Positions 1 to 8,289 of a DNA stretch of 64,000 nt are shown here, piece after piece (position 1 is the first letter of the stretch; the number at the start of each line of letters is the position of its first letter). The notes beneath the pieces are model-generated. The model had not been told where the DNA came from, did not search any database, and saw nothing but the letters and a program-made list of their open reading frames with translations. The position numbers and the translations under genes are program-made. Source of the DNA: Paraburkholderia ferrariae NBRC 106233 (GTDB taxonomy: Bacteria; Pseudomonadota; Gammaproteobacteria; Burkholderiales; Burkholderiaceae); assembly GCF_000685035.1 (NCBI RefSeq), contig NZ_BAYB01000032.1, forward strand, positions 48,254 through 112,253. The letters are read 5' to 3'.

Positions 1-339
1 GCACGCTGCTATCGATACGAACGGCCGCAGGCCGGCCGGTATCGCGAGTTTTCGCAGCTTGGCTTCGAATATTTGTGCCCCACGCCGGAGCAGGCCTCGC
101 AACGAAGCCTCGCGATCGCCACCGGCTTTTTCGATTCGCTCGGACTGAAGTATGAAGTCAACGACGCGGCGCGCAGAGGGCTCAGCTATTACCTGAATGG
201 TCAGGGGTTCGAAATACGTTGCACCGAGCTGGGGGCGCAGCAGCAGGTGGTAGGCGGCGGGGCTTATCGGGAAGGCGCAGGCTTCGGCATTGGCGCGGAA
301 CGGCTCCTGCTGGCGATGACGGCGCAAGGTCTCTTATAA
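1..339 (+). CDS. Histidyl-tRNA synthetase-like catalytic core protein (5' end outside window)
   Basis: The frame is open from base 1 to the stop at 337-339. It reads a class II aaRS motif 2-like 'CYRYERPQAGRYREF', then 'RGLSYY' where HisRS has RGLDYY, then 'VVGGGAYREGAGFGIGAERL', which resembles the HisRS GGRYD and motif 3 region. The protein ends about eight residues after motif 3, so the C-terminal anticodon-binding domain of a true HisS is absent. It could be HisZ or a stand-alone HisRS paralog that activates an amino acid for another purpose. HisZ usually loses the catalytic histidine-binding residues, whereas much of the motif is kept here. The family assignment is firm; the function is not. 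Confidence 0.7.
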   Translation, partial: ARCYRYERPQAGRYREFSQLGFEYLCPTPEQASQRSLAIATGFFDSLGLKYEVNDAARRGLSYYLNGQGFEIRCTELGAQQQVVGGGAYREGAGFGIGAERLLLAMTAQGLL

Positions 340-355
340 CCGCAGGTCGCCTGGG

Positions 356-390
356 ATGAGGCTTGCCGTTGCCAAGCGGCTCAGCCTCAT
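356..390. terminator. Hairpin between HisRS-like gene and convergent small ORF
   Basis: A perfect 8-bp inverted repeat ATGAGGCT (356-363) / AGCCTCAT (383-390) encloses a second short stem GCCG/CGGC. It starts 17 bases after the HisRS-like stop and covers the stop of the convergent minus-strand ORF, as a bidirectional terminator would. There is no clear T run, so termination is inferred. Confidence 0.45.
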
Positions 391-704
391 TCCTGCGTTG
401 CCTTTTGTCCGGATGCTTCGATTGCCTTTCCGGGTTTCACCAGATAACGCCGGGCACTCGCATAGTCTCCCCGCAAGACCCATTTCAGGCAGCTTAAAAG
501 CTCCCAGGCCAGGTAACGGTCGCCGGAGTGAAAAGCCGTCATGTCCCGCTCATTCGACGCCAGCCGCGACGCGGTTCGAGACGCCAGGCAGTCCTCCCGA
601 TTTATGATCTCCACAAAAGGATGTTCCAGCGTGAATTCGGGAGAAGGAAGTCTTCGAAACGCATAGACGATAACCTTCGACGCTCGCCGCCAAGCGTGTT
701 GCAA
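387..704 (-). CDS. Small hypothetical protein, possibly not real
   Basis: A 105-codon minus-strand frame with a TTG start is the only sizeable frame in this gap. Its C-terminal half (around 'GDRYLAWELLSCLKW') has a plausible protein composition, but no family is recognised and no good Shine-Dalgarno is visible. The stop codon lies in the hairpin at 356-390, which fits convergent transcription toward the HisRS-like gene. It may equally be a decayed remnant, because several such fragments occur in the first 8 kb. Confidence 0.3.
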   Translation of the reverse strand: MQHAWRRASKVIVYAFRRLPSPEFTLEHPFVEIINREDCLASRTASRLASNERDMTAFHSGDRYLAWELLSCLKWVLRGDYASARRYLVKPGKAIEASGQKATQE

Positions 705-715
705 TTGTCACGCGC

Positions 716-1618
716 TCATCCCAACGCTTCGCGTGCGTACTGCGCGGGCGGCCGCCCCACGTGCCGCGCAAAGGCCACGCTAAAGGTGCTGGCAGAGCTG
801 TAGCCCACGCGCTCTGCAATCTCCGCGATCCGTCCTGCGTTGCGGCGAAGCAGGTCTTTCGCAAGCGCCATGCGCCAGGCAAGCAGATACTCCATCGGCG
901 CGATGCCGACCGCGCGGTTGAAACGCTCGAAAAACGTCGAGCGCGAAAGCGCCGCTTCTTTCGCGAGTTCGGCAATCGTCCATGCATGCGCCGGACGCTC
1001 ATGCATGCCGCGGATCGCGGCGGCAAGACGTCCATCGGCCAGGCCGCGCACGAGTCCCGGCGAAGCGCTGGTCCCGGCCGCGGACCGCAATGCCTCGATG
1101 AGCAGCACCTCCAGCAAACGCGAAAGCACCACCTCGCGCGCGGGCCGCTGCTCGCGCGACTCTTCCCGCACGAGTTGCACCAGCGTGGCGAGGCGCTGTT
1201 CGCCACGCACATGCACGATATGCGGCAGCAGCGACACCAGCAGGGAAGCATCGGGCGAACCGAAGTTGCAATGCCCGGCCATCATCCGCGTGTCGATCGG
1301 CCGGTCCGCGGGCCCAATTCTGAATTCGCCATTGCCGAGCGCAACAGGCGCCGCCGTTTCCACGCCCGGCGGCGGCGGTTTCAGGCTGGACATCGCCACG
1401 CCGTAGGCCGCGGGAATCAGCACGAAGTCGCCCGACAAAAGCTCGATTGGCTCGTGCTCGTCGATCGCGATCCGGCAGCCGCCCTCGAGAATCACGCCGT
1501 AGAACGGCTCGCCGGCGTCCGAGCGACTGATACGCCAGGGGCTGGCGCCCATCACCAGTTTGGAGAAGCGCGCGCTCGGCTGCAGCAGCATGACCACCTC
1601 GGCCATCGGATCGATCAT
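716..1618 (-). CDS. AraC-family regulator with N-terminal cupin domain
   Basis: 300 aa. The N-terminal half (about residues 20-180) is the cupin-type ligand domain of AraC regulators ('EPFYGVILEGGCRIAID', then 'LLSGDFVLIPAAYG'). The C-terminal 100 residues hold the two AraC helix-turn-helix motifs ('WTIAELAKEAALSRSTFFER' and 'IAEIAERVGYSSASTFSVAF'). It is divergent from the SDR gene at 1721 with a 102-bp intergenic region containing a palindrome. That layout is typical of an AraC protein controlling an adjacent dehydrogenase. The effector is unknown. Confidence 0.9.
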   Translation of the reverse strand: MIDPMAEVVMLLQPSARFSKLVMGASPWRISRSDAGEPFYGVILEGGCRIAIDEHEPIELLSGDFVLIPAAYGVAMSSLKPPPPGVETAAPVALGNGEFRIGPADRPIDTRMMAGHCNFGSPDASLLVSLLPHIVHVRGEQRLATLVQLVREESREQRPAREVVLSRLLEVLLIEALRSAAGTSASPGLVRGLADGRLAAAIRGMHERPAHAWTIAELAKEAALSRSTFFERFNRAVGIAPMEYLLAWRMALAKDLLRRNAGRIAEIAERVGYSSASTFSVAFARHVGRPPAQYAREALG

Positions 1619-1668
1619 CGCCGGACTCCTGCAAATGAAATTCGGATGTTCGATTGTAGCGAGTACGG

Positions 1669-1690
1669 CTTCGGCGATCTATCGTAGAAG
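1669..1690. promoter_or_regulatory. Imperfect palindrome between araC-type gene and SDR gene
   Basis: Arms CTTCGGCGAT (1669-1678) and ATCGTAGAAG (1681-1690) match at 8 of 10 positions around a 2-bp centre. It lies about 30 bp upstream of the SDR start in the divergent intergenic region. It could be an operator for the AraC regulator, although AraC proteins more often use direct repeats, so this is a weak inference. Confidence 0.3.
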
Positions 1691-1720
1691 CCCTGTTCCC
1701 CCTGTCCAAGGAGTGCTTCA

Positions 1721-2470
1721 ATGAAAACCGTGCTGATCACGGGCTGTTCGTCAGGCTTCGGCCTGGAAATCGCGCGCTACTTTCTCGCCCGCGACTGGCG
1801 TGTCGTCGCCACCATGCGCACGCCGCGTGCGGACCTGCTGCCGCCCTCGGACGCGCTCCGCGTGCTGGCCCTCGACGTCACGAATCCGGAAAGCATACGC
1901 GACGCCGTCGAAGCGGCAGGCCCCATCGACGTGCTCGTGAACAACGCGGGCTTCGGCATGGCCGCCCCGGCCGAGCTTGCGCCCATCGAGGCCGTGCGCG
2001 CGGTGCTGGAAACCAACACCATTGGCACGATTTCCGTGACGCAGGCCGTGCTGCCCCAGTTCCGCGAGCGCAAGGCCGGCGTGGTCGTGAACGTCACGTC
2101 GAGCGTCACGCTCAAAGCGCTGCCCCTTCTCTCCGCTTACCGCGCGAGCAAGGCAGCGGTGAATGCCTTCACCGAATCGATGGCGCTGGAGCTCGCGCAA
2201 TTCGGTGTGCGAGTGCGTCTCGTACTACCGGGCCGCGCACCGGATACCCGTTTCGGCGAGAATGCGCGCGCCCATATGTATGGGCTCGAGCATGAGGCCT
2301 ATGCGGACATCTTCAAGCAGATATTCGCCCAGTTGACCGACGAAACGGCGCCGATTACCCATGCCCAGGATGTTGCCGAAGCGGTGTGGCGCGCGGCGAC
2401 CGATCCGTCGTCGCCCATGCATATCCCCGCGGGGGTGGACGCCGAGGCGTGGGCCGCCGAAGCACGCTGA
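1721..2470 (+). CDS. SDR-family oxidoreductase
   Basis: 249 aa classical short-chain dehydrogenase. The cofactor motif 'TGCSSGFG' is at residues 7-14, 'NNAG' at 74-77, and the catalytic tetrad includes Ser127/128, Tyr140 and Lys144 ('YRASK'). A clear AAGGAG lies 8 bp before the ATG. The closest family type is the broad YdfG/ketoreductase-like SDR group often paired with cupin-AraC regulators. The likely reaction is NAD(P)H-dependent carbonyl reduction or alcohol oxidation of an unknown substrate. The adjacent divergent AraC protein is its probable regulator. Confidence 0.9.
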   Translation: MKTVLITGCSSGFGLEIARYFLARDWRVVATMRTPRADLLPPSDALRVLALDVTNPESIRDAVEAAGPIDVLVNNAGFGMAAPAELAPIEAVRAVLETNTIGTISVTQAVLPQFRERKAGVVVNVTSSVTLKALPLLSAYRASKAAVNAFTESMALELAQFGVRVRLVLPGRAPDTRFGENARAHMYGLEHEAYADIFKQIFAQLTDETAPITHAQDVAEAVWRAATDPSSPMHIPAGVDAEAWAAEAR

Positions 2471-2520
2471 CAAGCTGGCGCGGATTCGCAATAAATATAA
2501 GCAATCCTTATCTAAAGTTC

Positions 2521-2550
2521 GCAAAGCCTCGCAACATTGCGAGGCTTTGC
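2521..2550. promoter_or_regulatory. Perfect 30-bp palindrome upstream of second SDR gene
   Basis: GCAAAGCCTCGCAA (2521-2534), CA, then its exact reverse complement TTGCGAGGCTTTGC (2537-2550). It starts 50 bp after the first SDR stop and ends 3 bp before the AGGAG ribosome-binding site of the second SDR gene. No T run follows, so it is not a textbook terminator. An operator or a 5'-UTR hairpin that tunes translation are both possible. Confidence 0.6.
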
Positions 2551-2564
2551 CACCAGGAGCTTGC

Positions 2565-3323
2565 ATGCAGGACCCACCCATCGCCCTCGTTACCGGGGCC
2601 AATCAAGGCATTGGCTACGAGATCGCCAGGGATCTCGTGCGCCACGGCTATACCGTGCTGGTCGGATCGCGCAATGCCGAACGCGGCGAGACCGCGGCCC
2701 GGGAGATCGGCCCAAGCGCCCACGCGCTTCAGCTCGACGTGACCGATCACGCTTCGATCTCCGCTGCGGCGCAGCGCATCGCCCACGCATTCGGCCGCCT
2801 GGATGTGCTCGTCCAGAACGCCGCCATCTCGAACACGCGGAGACTACCCGGCCAGTCCGTGGAGGACTATGCGAAAACCACGCGGCCGAGCAACGTATCA
2901 ATCGACGAAATGCGCGCGGTGTGGAACACGAACGTATTCGGCGTCCTCGCCGTGTATCAGGCCATGCTGCCGCTGCTGCGCAAGTCCGGGGCGGCGCGCA
3001 TCGTCAACGTGTCGAGCGGCGTGGGATCGCTGGCGGCGAACTCGGACCCGGCCTTCGCCTGGCGCGGCATCTTCGGCCCGGTCTACCCCGCCTCCAAGAC
3101 GGCGCTCAATGCGTTGACCGTAGCCATGGCAATCGAGCTCGAACCCGAGGGGATCAAGGTCAACGCCGTTTCTCCCGGCTTCACGAGGACGAACCTCAAC
3201 GGCTACACGGGCACGGACCCGGTCGAGGCCGGTGCGCGCGAGGCGGTACGCGTGGCGTTGCTCGGCGCAGACGGCCCGACCGGAACGTTCACATGCTGGG
3301 AAAACGAAACGATTCCCTGGTGA
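2565..3323 (+). CDS. SDR-family oxidoreductase
   Basis: 252 aa. The start was placed at ATG 2565 because AGGAG (2554-2558) precedes it and the SDR fold begins at once ('ALVTGANQGIG', residues 7-17). 'QNAA' (84-87) replaces NNAG, and the catalytic site is Ser150/151, Tyr174 and Lys178. It resembles carbonyl-reductase-like SDRs that reduce aldehydes or ketones with NADPH. It lies on the same strand as the preceding SDR, separated by the perfect palindrome, so it may have its own control. The substrate is unknown. Confidence 0.88.
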   Translation: MQDPPIALVTGANQGIGYEIARDLVRHGYTVLVGSRNAERGETAAREIGPSAHALQLDVTDHASISAAAQRIAHAFGRLDVLVQNAAISNTRRLPGQSVEDYAKTTRPSNVSIDEMRAVWNTNVFGVLAVYQAMLPLLRKSGAARIVNVSSGVGSLAANSDPAFAWRGIFGPVYPASKTALNALTVAMAIELEPEGIKVNAVSPGFTRTNLNGYTGTDPVEAGAREAVRVALLGADGPTGTFTCWENETIPW

Positions 3324-3474
3324 GGTCGCCCACACGGCAAACACGCTCCCGTTCGCGTTGCAAACCGCTTTTCCCGGCGATGCTATTGTGACCGTGCGCC
3401 CTGGCTGCAAAGACAGCATTGCGCGTCATTCATCGAATGGAAAAACGGAATGCAAGACCGCCAACGGGGGCGTG

Positions 3475-3597
3475 ATGAGAGTCGTTGTCCTGGGAGGATA
3501 GGGAAATTTTGCCGCGCGTATCTGCCGCGCGCTGGCTCACGACGCAGAAATCGAAGGGGTGGTTGCCGCGCGGGACGAGCGGCGCGCAGCGGCGCAA
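3475..3597 (+). pseudogene. N-terminal remnant of an NAD(P)-binding (saccharopine dehydrogenase-like) protein
   Basis: One frame reads MRVVVLGG, a TAG stop at 3499-3501, then 'GNFAARICRALAHDAEIEGV' and 'AARDERR'. Intact relatives begin MRVVVLGGYGNFGARI, so the stop probably replaced a Tyr codon inside the Rossmann GxGxxG loop. Homology fades after about 41 codons, so both a nonsense change and a truncation are present. The rest of the 3324-3754 gap shows nothing recognisable. Confidence 0.6.
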
Positions 3598-3754
3598 TCC
3601 GTTACGAATAACGGTGAACGCGAGCGTTCATGGGGAATCGCCTGCCGTGCGCCCGGAAAGCGGCTCAAGGTCGGGAAGCTTACAATATCAAGCGATCATT
3701 CAAGGTATAGCGATTGCTACCAGCGGATCATCCCCGGTCAACTGAAGCGAAATC

Positions 3755-5365
3755 ATGCCGCCCAACCTGCCCAATCCGTCCACCCCCTCCGCCTCGGCCG
3801 CCAGCGCCAAAGTGGCTTCGCATCCGCACGGCACCCCAGCCTCGCCTGCCGGCAAGCATCCGGCGCCACCCTGTACGCTGGTGATCTTCGGTGCCGGCGG
3901 CGACCTGACCCAGCGCCTGCTGATGCCCGCGCTCTACAATCTGTCCGTCGATGGCCTGCTCGACGAGGCCATGAAGATTGTCGGCGTAAACCATGGCGAG
4001 CGCGAGACGAAGGCATGGGCCGACGAACTGCATGACGCGCTCCAGAAGTTCGCCGCCGACAAGGCCAGTACCTTTCACGCCGGTAAGCTGGACGACAACG
4101 CCTGGAACTGGGTCGCGCAGCGCCTGGACTATATCGCCGGCGACTTCGAGGACGACGGCCTGTATCGACGTCTCGCCCAGCAACTCGACGGCACGACGCG
4201 CGGCAACGTCGTGTTCTATCTCGCGGTAGGCGCGCGCTTCTTCAAACCGATCGTCGAACGCCTGGGCCGCGCCGGCCTGTTGAAAGAGGACCGCAAGGAC
4301 GGCGGTCCGTTCCGCCGCATCGTGATCGAAAAGCCTTTCGGCACCGACCTTGCTTCGGCACGCGATCTGAACCGGCATCTGCTGAGTTTCGCAAAGGAAA
4401 CGCAGATCTACCGCATCGACCATTTTCTCGGCAAGGACACCGTACAGAGCATTCTGGCCGTGCGCTTCGCCAATGCGTGGTTCGAACCGGTCTGGCGCCG
4501 CGAGTATATCGACAGCGTGCAGATCACGGCGTCGGAAGTGATCGGGGTGGAGGAGCGCGGCAACTTCTACGAACAAACGGGCGCCTTCCGCGACATGGTG
4601 CCGAACCACCTCTTCCAGTTGCTCGGCATGATTGCGATGGAGTCGCCCAACTCGTTCGACGCCGAAGCCATACGCAACAAGAAGGCCGAAATCTTCGAGG
4701 CCATCCAGCCGCTCACGCCGGGCGACGTGATCTTCGGCCAATATGGGCAAGGACCGGCGGGCGTAGCTTATCGCAGCGAGCCCAACGTCGCGAAAGACAG
4801 CCCTATCGAGACCTACGCCGCTGCAAGGGTGCAGATCGACAACCGGCGTTGGGCCGGTGTCCCGTTCTATCTGCGCACCGGCAAGCGTCTCGCGGCGCGG
4901 CGCACCGAAATTTCGGTGCAACTGAAGAGCGTGCCGCTGCGCGTGTTCCGCGGGATGCCCATCGGTGTACCCACGCCCAACGTCCTCACGCTGCGCATCG
5001 ATCCTTCGCATGGCACGAGCTTCGATTTCAACGTCAAGACCCCGGGGCCCGTCATGCAGATCGGCGCGGTGCAGTCCTCGTTCGATTACGATGCGTTCTT
5101 CACCCAGGCCGCCAATGTCGGCTACGAAACGCTGCTCTACGACTGCATGCTCGGCGACGAAACGCTCTTTCAACGTGCCGATAGCATCGAAGCGACGTGG
5201 GCCGCGGTGAACGGCGTACTGCATCCAGAGAGCGGCAGCGCGATTCCGGTGCACGGCTACGCCGCGGGCAGCGATGGACCAGCGCAAGCCGACGCCCTGC
5301 TCGCGCACGACGGCCGCGCATGGCGCGCACTGACTCAAACGAGACCGGGCAAGACGTCACAATAG
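3755..5365 (+). CDS. zwf: Glucose-6-phosphate 1-dehydrogenase
   Basis: 536 aa. It oxidises glucose-6-phosphate to 6-phosphogluconolactone with NAD(P)+, the entry to the Entner-Doudoroff and pentose phosphate routes in the cytosol. The cofactor motif 'FGAGGDL' is at residues 45-51, 'EKPFG' at 192-196, and the substrate/catalytic signature 'RIDHFLGK' at 220-227 (His223, Lys227). The first 38 residues are a Ser/Pro/Ala-rich extension with no counterpart in the core enzyme, so the true start may be further downstream. The kinase-like gene follows 37 bp later, probably in one operon. Confidence 0.95.
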   Translation: MPPNLPNPSTPSASAASAKVASHPHGTPASPAGKHPAPPCTLVIFGAGGDLTQRLLMPALYNLSVDGLLDEAMKIVGVNHGERETKAWADELHDALQKFAADKASTFHAGKLDDNAWNWVAQRLDYIAGDFEDDGLYRRLAQQLDGTTRGNVVFYLAVGARFFKPIVERLGRAGLLKEDRKDGGPFRRIVIEKPFGTDLASARDLNRHLLSFAKETQIYRIDHFLGKDTVQSILAVRFANAWFEPVWRREYIDSVQITASEVIGVEERGNFYEQTGAFRDMVPNHLFQLLGMIAMESPNSFDAEAIRNKKAEIFEAIQPLTPGDVIFGQYGQGPAGVAYRSEPNVAKDSPIETYAAARVQIDNRRWAGVPFYLRTGKRLAARRTEISVQLKSVPLRVFRGMPIGVPTPNVLTLRIDPSHGTSFDFNVKTPGPVMQIGAVQSSFDYDAFFTQAANVGYETLLYDCMLGDETLFQRADSIEATWAAVNGVLHPESGSAIPVHGYAAGSDGPAQADALLAHDGRAWRALTQTRPGKTSQ

Positions 5366-5402
5366 GCGCTTCACAGCGCACCCTTTACCGAAGGAGGAAA
5401 GC

Positions 5403-6263
5403 GTGGCAAGCACGACCCGCAAAACCAGCACCGCGACAAAGCGCACAGGGCGCACGCTGCGCGCAACGCCAGCCAGGCAGGGAAAAAGTAAGGACATCGA
5501 AAATATCCTCGCCATCGATATCGGCGGAACGGGCCTGAAAGCGGCCATCATCGACGCCCAAGGGAACATGCGCACCGAACGCGTGCGCGTGCCGACGCCG
5601 CATCCCTGCCCGCCGGACCTGCTCGTCGAAACGCTCTGCAAGCTGGTCGAACCGCTCGTCAAAGCGCATCCGCCCACTCACGTCTCGATCGGCTTTCCCG
5701 GTTTCGTGCGCGACAATCGCGTGTTGACCGCGCCGAATCTCGGCCCGCAAGGCTGGAACGACGTGCCGCTCGCGCAAATGCTGGGCGAGCGCCTTGGCAA
5801 TCCGTCCGTGCGCATCATCAACGACGCGGAAATGCAGGGCTTCGCCGCCATCGAAGGACAGGGGCTCGAATTCGTATTGACGCTAGGCACAGGCGCCGGC
5901 ACGGCCCTGTTCCGCGACGGCGAACTGATGCCGCATCTCGAACTCGCGCATCATCCGGTCAGCAAGAACCGCACATACGACGAATACATCGGCGATGCCG
6001 CCCGCCGCAAGGCCGGCAACAAACGCTGGAACAAGCGTGTCGAGAAGATAATTAGCATTCTCGAATCGCTCGTGCATTACGACAAGCTCTGGATTGGCGG
6101 CGGTAATGCCGCGCGTCTCACGTTCGATTTACCGCCGAATGCGGCTACCGTACCGAACGAAAGAGGCATTGAGGGCGGAGCGCGTTTGTGGCATCCGCTT
6201 TCGGTCCGGGAAACGCGGCAATTGCCGGAGGCCACGCAGCGCACGGGTATTTTTAGTCGATGA
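5403..6263 (+). CDS. ROK-type kinase, probably polyphosphate glucokinase
   Basis: 286 aa. It starts at GTG 5403 behind a strong AAGGAGG at 5391-5397. The phosphate-binding motif 'AIDIGGTGLKAAI' is at about residues 37-49, and 'LTLGTGAGTALF' follows mid-protein. The zinc-binding Cys cluster of ordinary ROK sugar kinases is absent, which is the pattern of the PpgK polyphosphate/ATP glucokinase group. The likely reaction is phosphorylation of glucose with polyphosphate, feeding the G6P dehydrogenase encoded just upstream. The first 30 residues are a basic Thr/Arg/Lys-rich tail. Confidence 0.8.
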   Translation: MASTTRKTSTATKRTGRTLRATPARQGKSKDIENILAIDIGGTGLKAAIIDAQGNMRTERVRVPTPHPCPPDLLVETLCKLVEPLVKAHPPTHVSIGFPGFVRDNRVLTAPNLGPQGWNDVPLAQMLGERLGNPSVRIINDAEMQGFAAIEGQGLEFVLTLGTGAGTALFRDGELMPHLELAHHPVSKNRTYDEYIGDAARRKAGNKRWNKRVEKIISILESLVHYDKLWIGGGNAARLTFDLPPNAATVPNERGIEGGARLWHPLSVRETRQLPEATQRTGIFSR

Positions 6264-6411
6264 CCATGCTGCGCCATTTGGAGAACTGCTGCTGCAAGCA
6301 GGATCGGAAACAGTCTCCGTCGAGAGCGGGCAGATGTATCTTGCGCTGGCGGGGACCGCCCACGCCGTCCTGCCCGGCAGCCACGGCACGCTCGTCATCA
6401 TCGACGTCTAA
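6244..6411 (+). pseudogene. C-terminal fragment of a cupin/sugar isomerase-like protein
   Basis: A frame overlapping the 3' end of the kinase gene encodes about 55 residues that look like the last strands of a cupin barrel ('ETVSVESGQMYLALAGTAHA', then 'HGTLVIIDV'). The fragment resembles the C-terminus of mannose-6-phosphate isomerase-type proteins, and such a gene would fit beside zwf and a glucokinase. It has no start of its own. Its stop overlaps the convergent TetR gene. Confidence 0.35.
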
Positions 6412-7067
6412 AGTTCACTTCCCGCTTCGCTCTTCCGGTTGCGCAAGTAGCCGAGCACCAGCCCGGTCAGTTCGGCTTTCAGGAGCGGCGCGTCGAGTTG
6501 CCCGTTGCGTGCAGCGGCATGCACTGCCCCCTCCACTGCGCCAGCCAGCACCCACGCCGCCACTTCGTCACCCGCGTCGCCTTCGCGCCCGGATGCGAAT
6601 TCGATCACGGCCCGATAGGCACGCCGGTACGCTTCTTCGAAGTCGCCGTAGTTCGTGCGCGCCAACAGCGGCACGCCGTCGATCAGCACACGATGCAGCG
6701 CCTGATTTTCGCTATGCAGGGCAATGATGCCCGTCACCAGATGCGTCACGCGTTGCGCTAACGACATGGCCTGCGGCCCTTTCGCCGGCGGCGCCAGCGC
6801 ATCGAGCACCGCGTCGAGGTGGCGTTGCCGGATCACCTCGGCCAGCGCGAGCTTGTCGGGGAAGTACTGATACAGCGAACCCACGCTGACGCCGGCCACC
6901 TCGGCCACCTCGTTCGTCGTAAAGTCGGCCCAGCCTCGCGCCGCCAGAACGCGAATAGCCGCATCGACGATCGCATCGACCATGGCCCGCGACCGCTGCT
7001 GCCGCGGCGGCCTCCGCAAGACGACAGGTTGCCGTAAAACGCGAGTAGCCAAAGCCGTTTCCTCCAA
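6408..7067 (-). CDS. TetR-family transcriptional regulator
   Basis: 219 aa. The N-terminal TetR DNA-binding domain has its helix-turn-helix at about residues 50-72 ('FTTNEVAEVAGVSVGSLYQY'). The C-terminal two thirds form the helical ligand/dimer domain. The gene is divergent from the DinB gene at 7164, and a GTATCA-N7-TGATAC inverted repeat lies 12 bp upstream of its start, which suggests autorepression and possibly control of the neighbour. The ligand cannot be told from sequence. Confidence 0.9.
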   Translation of the reverse strand: MEETALATRVLRQPVVLRRPPRQQRSRAMVDAIVDAAIRVLAARGWADFTTNEVAEVAGVSVGSLYQYFPDKLALAEVIRQRHLDAVLDALAPPAKGPQAMSLAQRVTHLVTGIIALHSENQALHRVLIDGVPLLARTNYGDFEEAYRRAYRAVIEFASGREGDAGDEVAAWVLAGAVEGAVHAAARNGQLDAPLLKAELTGLVLGYLRNRKSEAGSEL

Positions 7068-7079
7068 GCCAGAATATGA

Positions 7080-7098
7080 GTATCAATTCGCATGATAC
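7080..7098. promoter_or_regulatory. Candidate TetR operator
   Basis: Inverted repeat GTATCA (7080-7085), 7-bp spacer, TGATAC (7093-7098), immediately upstream of the TetR start in the 96-bp divergent gap. Size and position fit a TetR-family dimer site; binding is inferred. Confidence 0.45.
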
Positions 7099-7163
7099 AT
7101 GGACAAGAAACGGCCTTCTATCAGGCGTAATAAGACTTTAATCAGGTTTATGAGGGAACCCCC

Positions 7164-7694
7164 ATGAGTGCCAAAATGCTTTTGGCTTCGCTATTCGAGT
7201 ACAAGACCTGGGCCGACGAGAATCTCATCCGCGGACTGCTTGAAAACGAGAGTCTGGCTCACGACTTCAAGTACCAGACGGCAACGCGAATTTTCGAGCA
7301 CGCGCACATCGTCGATTGCCTGTTTCAGGCGCATTTGCAGCGTAAAAACCATTCGTACTCGCGCACCGAGTCTGATGAACCGCCCGATCCGAAAGTGCTA
7401 TTTGAGAGCATCCGGAATCTCGATCGCTGGTATGTCCACTACCTGGCGAATCTCGACGAAGCCGACTTGAGCGAAGCCATTACGTTTTCCTTTACCGATG
7501 GCACGACTGGCACCATGACCCGCGAGGAAATGCTGGGGCACCTCATTGCACACGGCGGATATCATCGCGGCGAGGTGGGTCAGATTCTGACCCAGCTTAC
7601 GGGGTCTTCGCCGCGCGACACGTTCACAGGGTTTCTTCATGAAGTCGAGCCGCAGCGGAGTGTCGGTGAGTCTCCCGGGAAACACCGCAACTAG
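7164..7694 (+). CDS. DinB-family protein
   Basis: 176 aa, the usual length for the DinB/YfiT four-helix-bundle superfamily. The candidate metal ligands are present: His46/His48 ('FEHAHIVD') and His130/His134 ('HLIAHGGYHRGEVG'). Members bind a divalent metal, and some act as thiol-dependent S-transferases; the family was named for DNA-damage induction in Bacillus. The substrate is unknown. The gene is preceded by 'GAGGGAACCCCC' and is divergent from the TetR regulator. Confidence 0.88.
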   Translation: MSAKMLLASLFEYKTWADENLIRGLLENESLAHDFKYQTATRIFEHAHIVDCLFQAHLQRKNHSYSRTESDEPPDPKVLFESIRNLDRWYVHYLANLDEADLSEAITFSFTDGTTGTMTREEMLGHLIAHGGYHRGEVGQILTQLTGSSPRDTFTGFLHEVEPQRSVGESPGKHRN

Positions 7695-7816
7695 CCGCGG
7701 CTGCCCGGTTCGATGTCCGCAATAAATAGACTCCGTGCCCGCACCGTTGCAAGTTGACTGTAGGGCGCGCGCGATAGCATCCCGGGAGTGCATTCGATCC
7801 TGAACCCACTCCTTCG

Positions 7817-8271
7817 ATGAATCACGCCCGCGCCTTTTTCGACGAACTCAATCGCCACTATCTGGACCTGCTTCGGGACGAGGGCACGCTCTATTGGTCT
7901 ACCCACACCGGCCAAAGCGACGCACACGACGCTTTGGCCGCCGCTTCGCTCAAACGCAAGATGTTCGCGGGGGATGCCTCGCGTCTGGTACAGGTGCGCG
8001 AGCATCTTGCGAGGCTCAATGCCGCGGAGGCATCTCCCGCCCGGGACACGCTGATCGGCGGCTTGCGCGGATGGCTGAAAGTTCTCGAAGCCAATGCAAC
8101 GGGCAGCGAACGCGCCGCAACACTGCTGTCCGAGCTTCTCGAACAGGACCGGGCGAACTCGACTCCTCGATTACGATCGTTCACGGCGCACAGCGGATTG
8201 CAGCCAACGACGAATCGTTAGCCGCCTTGTACGCGGCATTCGAACGCTGGATTGAAAGCGCGCGGCCTTGA
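7817..8271 (+). pseudogene. Truncated, frameshifted N-terminal fragment of an M3-like metallopeptidase
   Basis: From ATG 7817 the frame reads 'ARAFFDELNRHYLDLL' and 'LIGGLRGWLKVLEANA', which resembles the N-terminal lobe of M3-family oligopeptidase-like proteins of about 600 residues. The frame stops at 8221, but the +1 frame continues in protein-like sequence ('AANDESLAALYAAFERWIE') to a stop at 8271, indicating a frameshift near 8160. No HExxH zinc motif is present, so it would be inactive. The family call is tentative. Confidence 0.45.
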
Positions 8272-8289
8272 AGGTGTCCGCAGCAGTAT

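Noticed and set aside
2521..2550. Intrinsic terminator for the first SDR gene
   Set aside because: The stem is perfect but no T run follows on either side, so it is listed as a regulatory palindrome instead.
3728..5338. 536-codon minus-strand frame antisense to zwf
   Set aside because: It mirrors the zwf coding frame and has no family resemblance; G6P dehydrogenase motifs on the plus strand are decisive.
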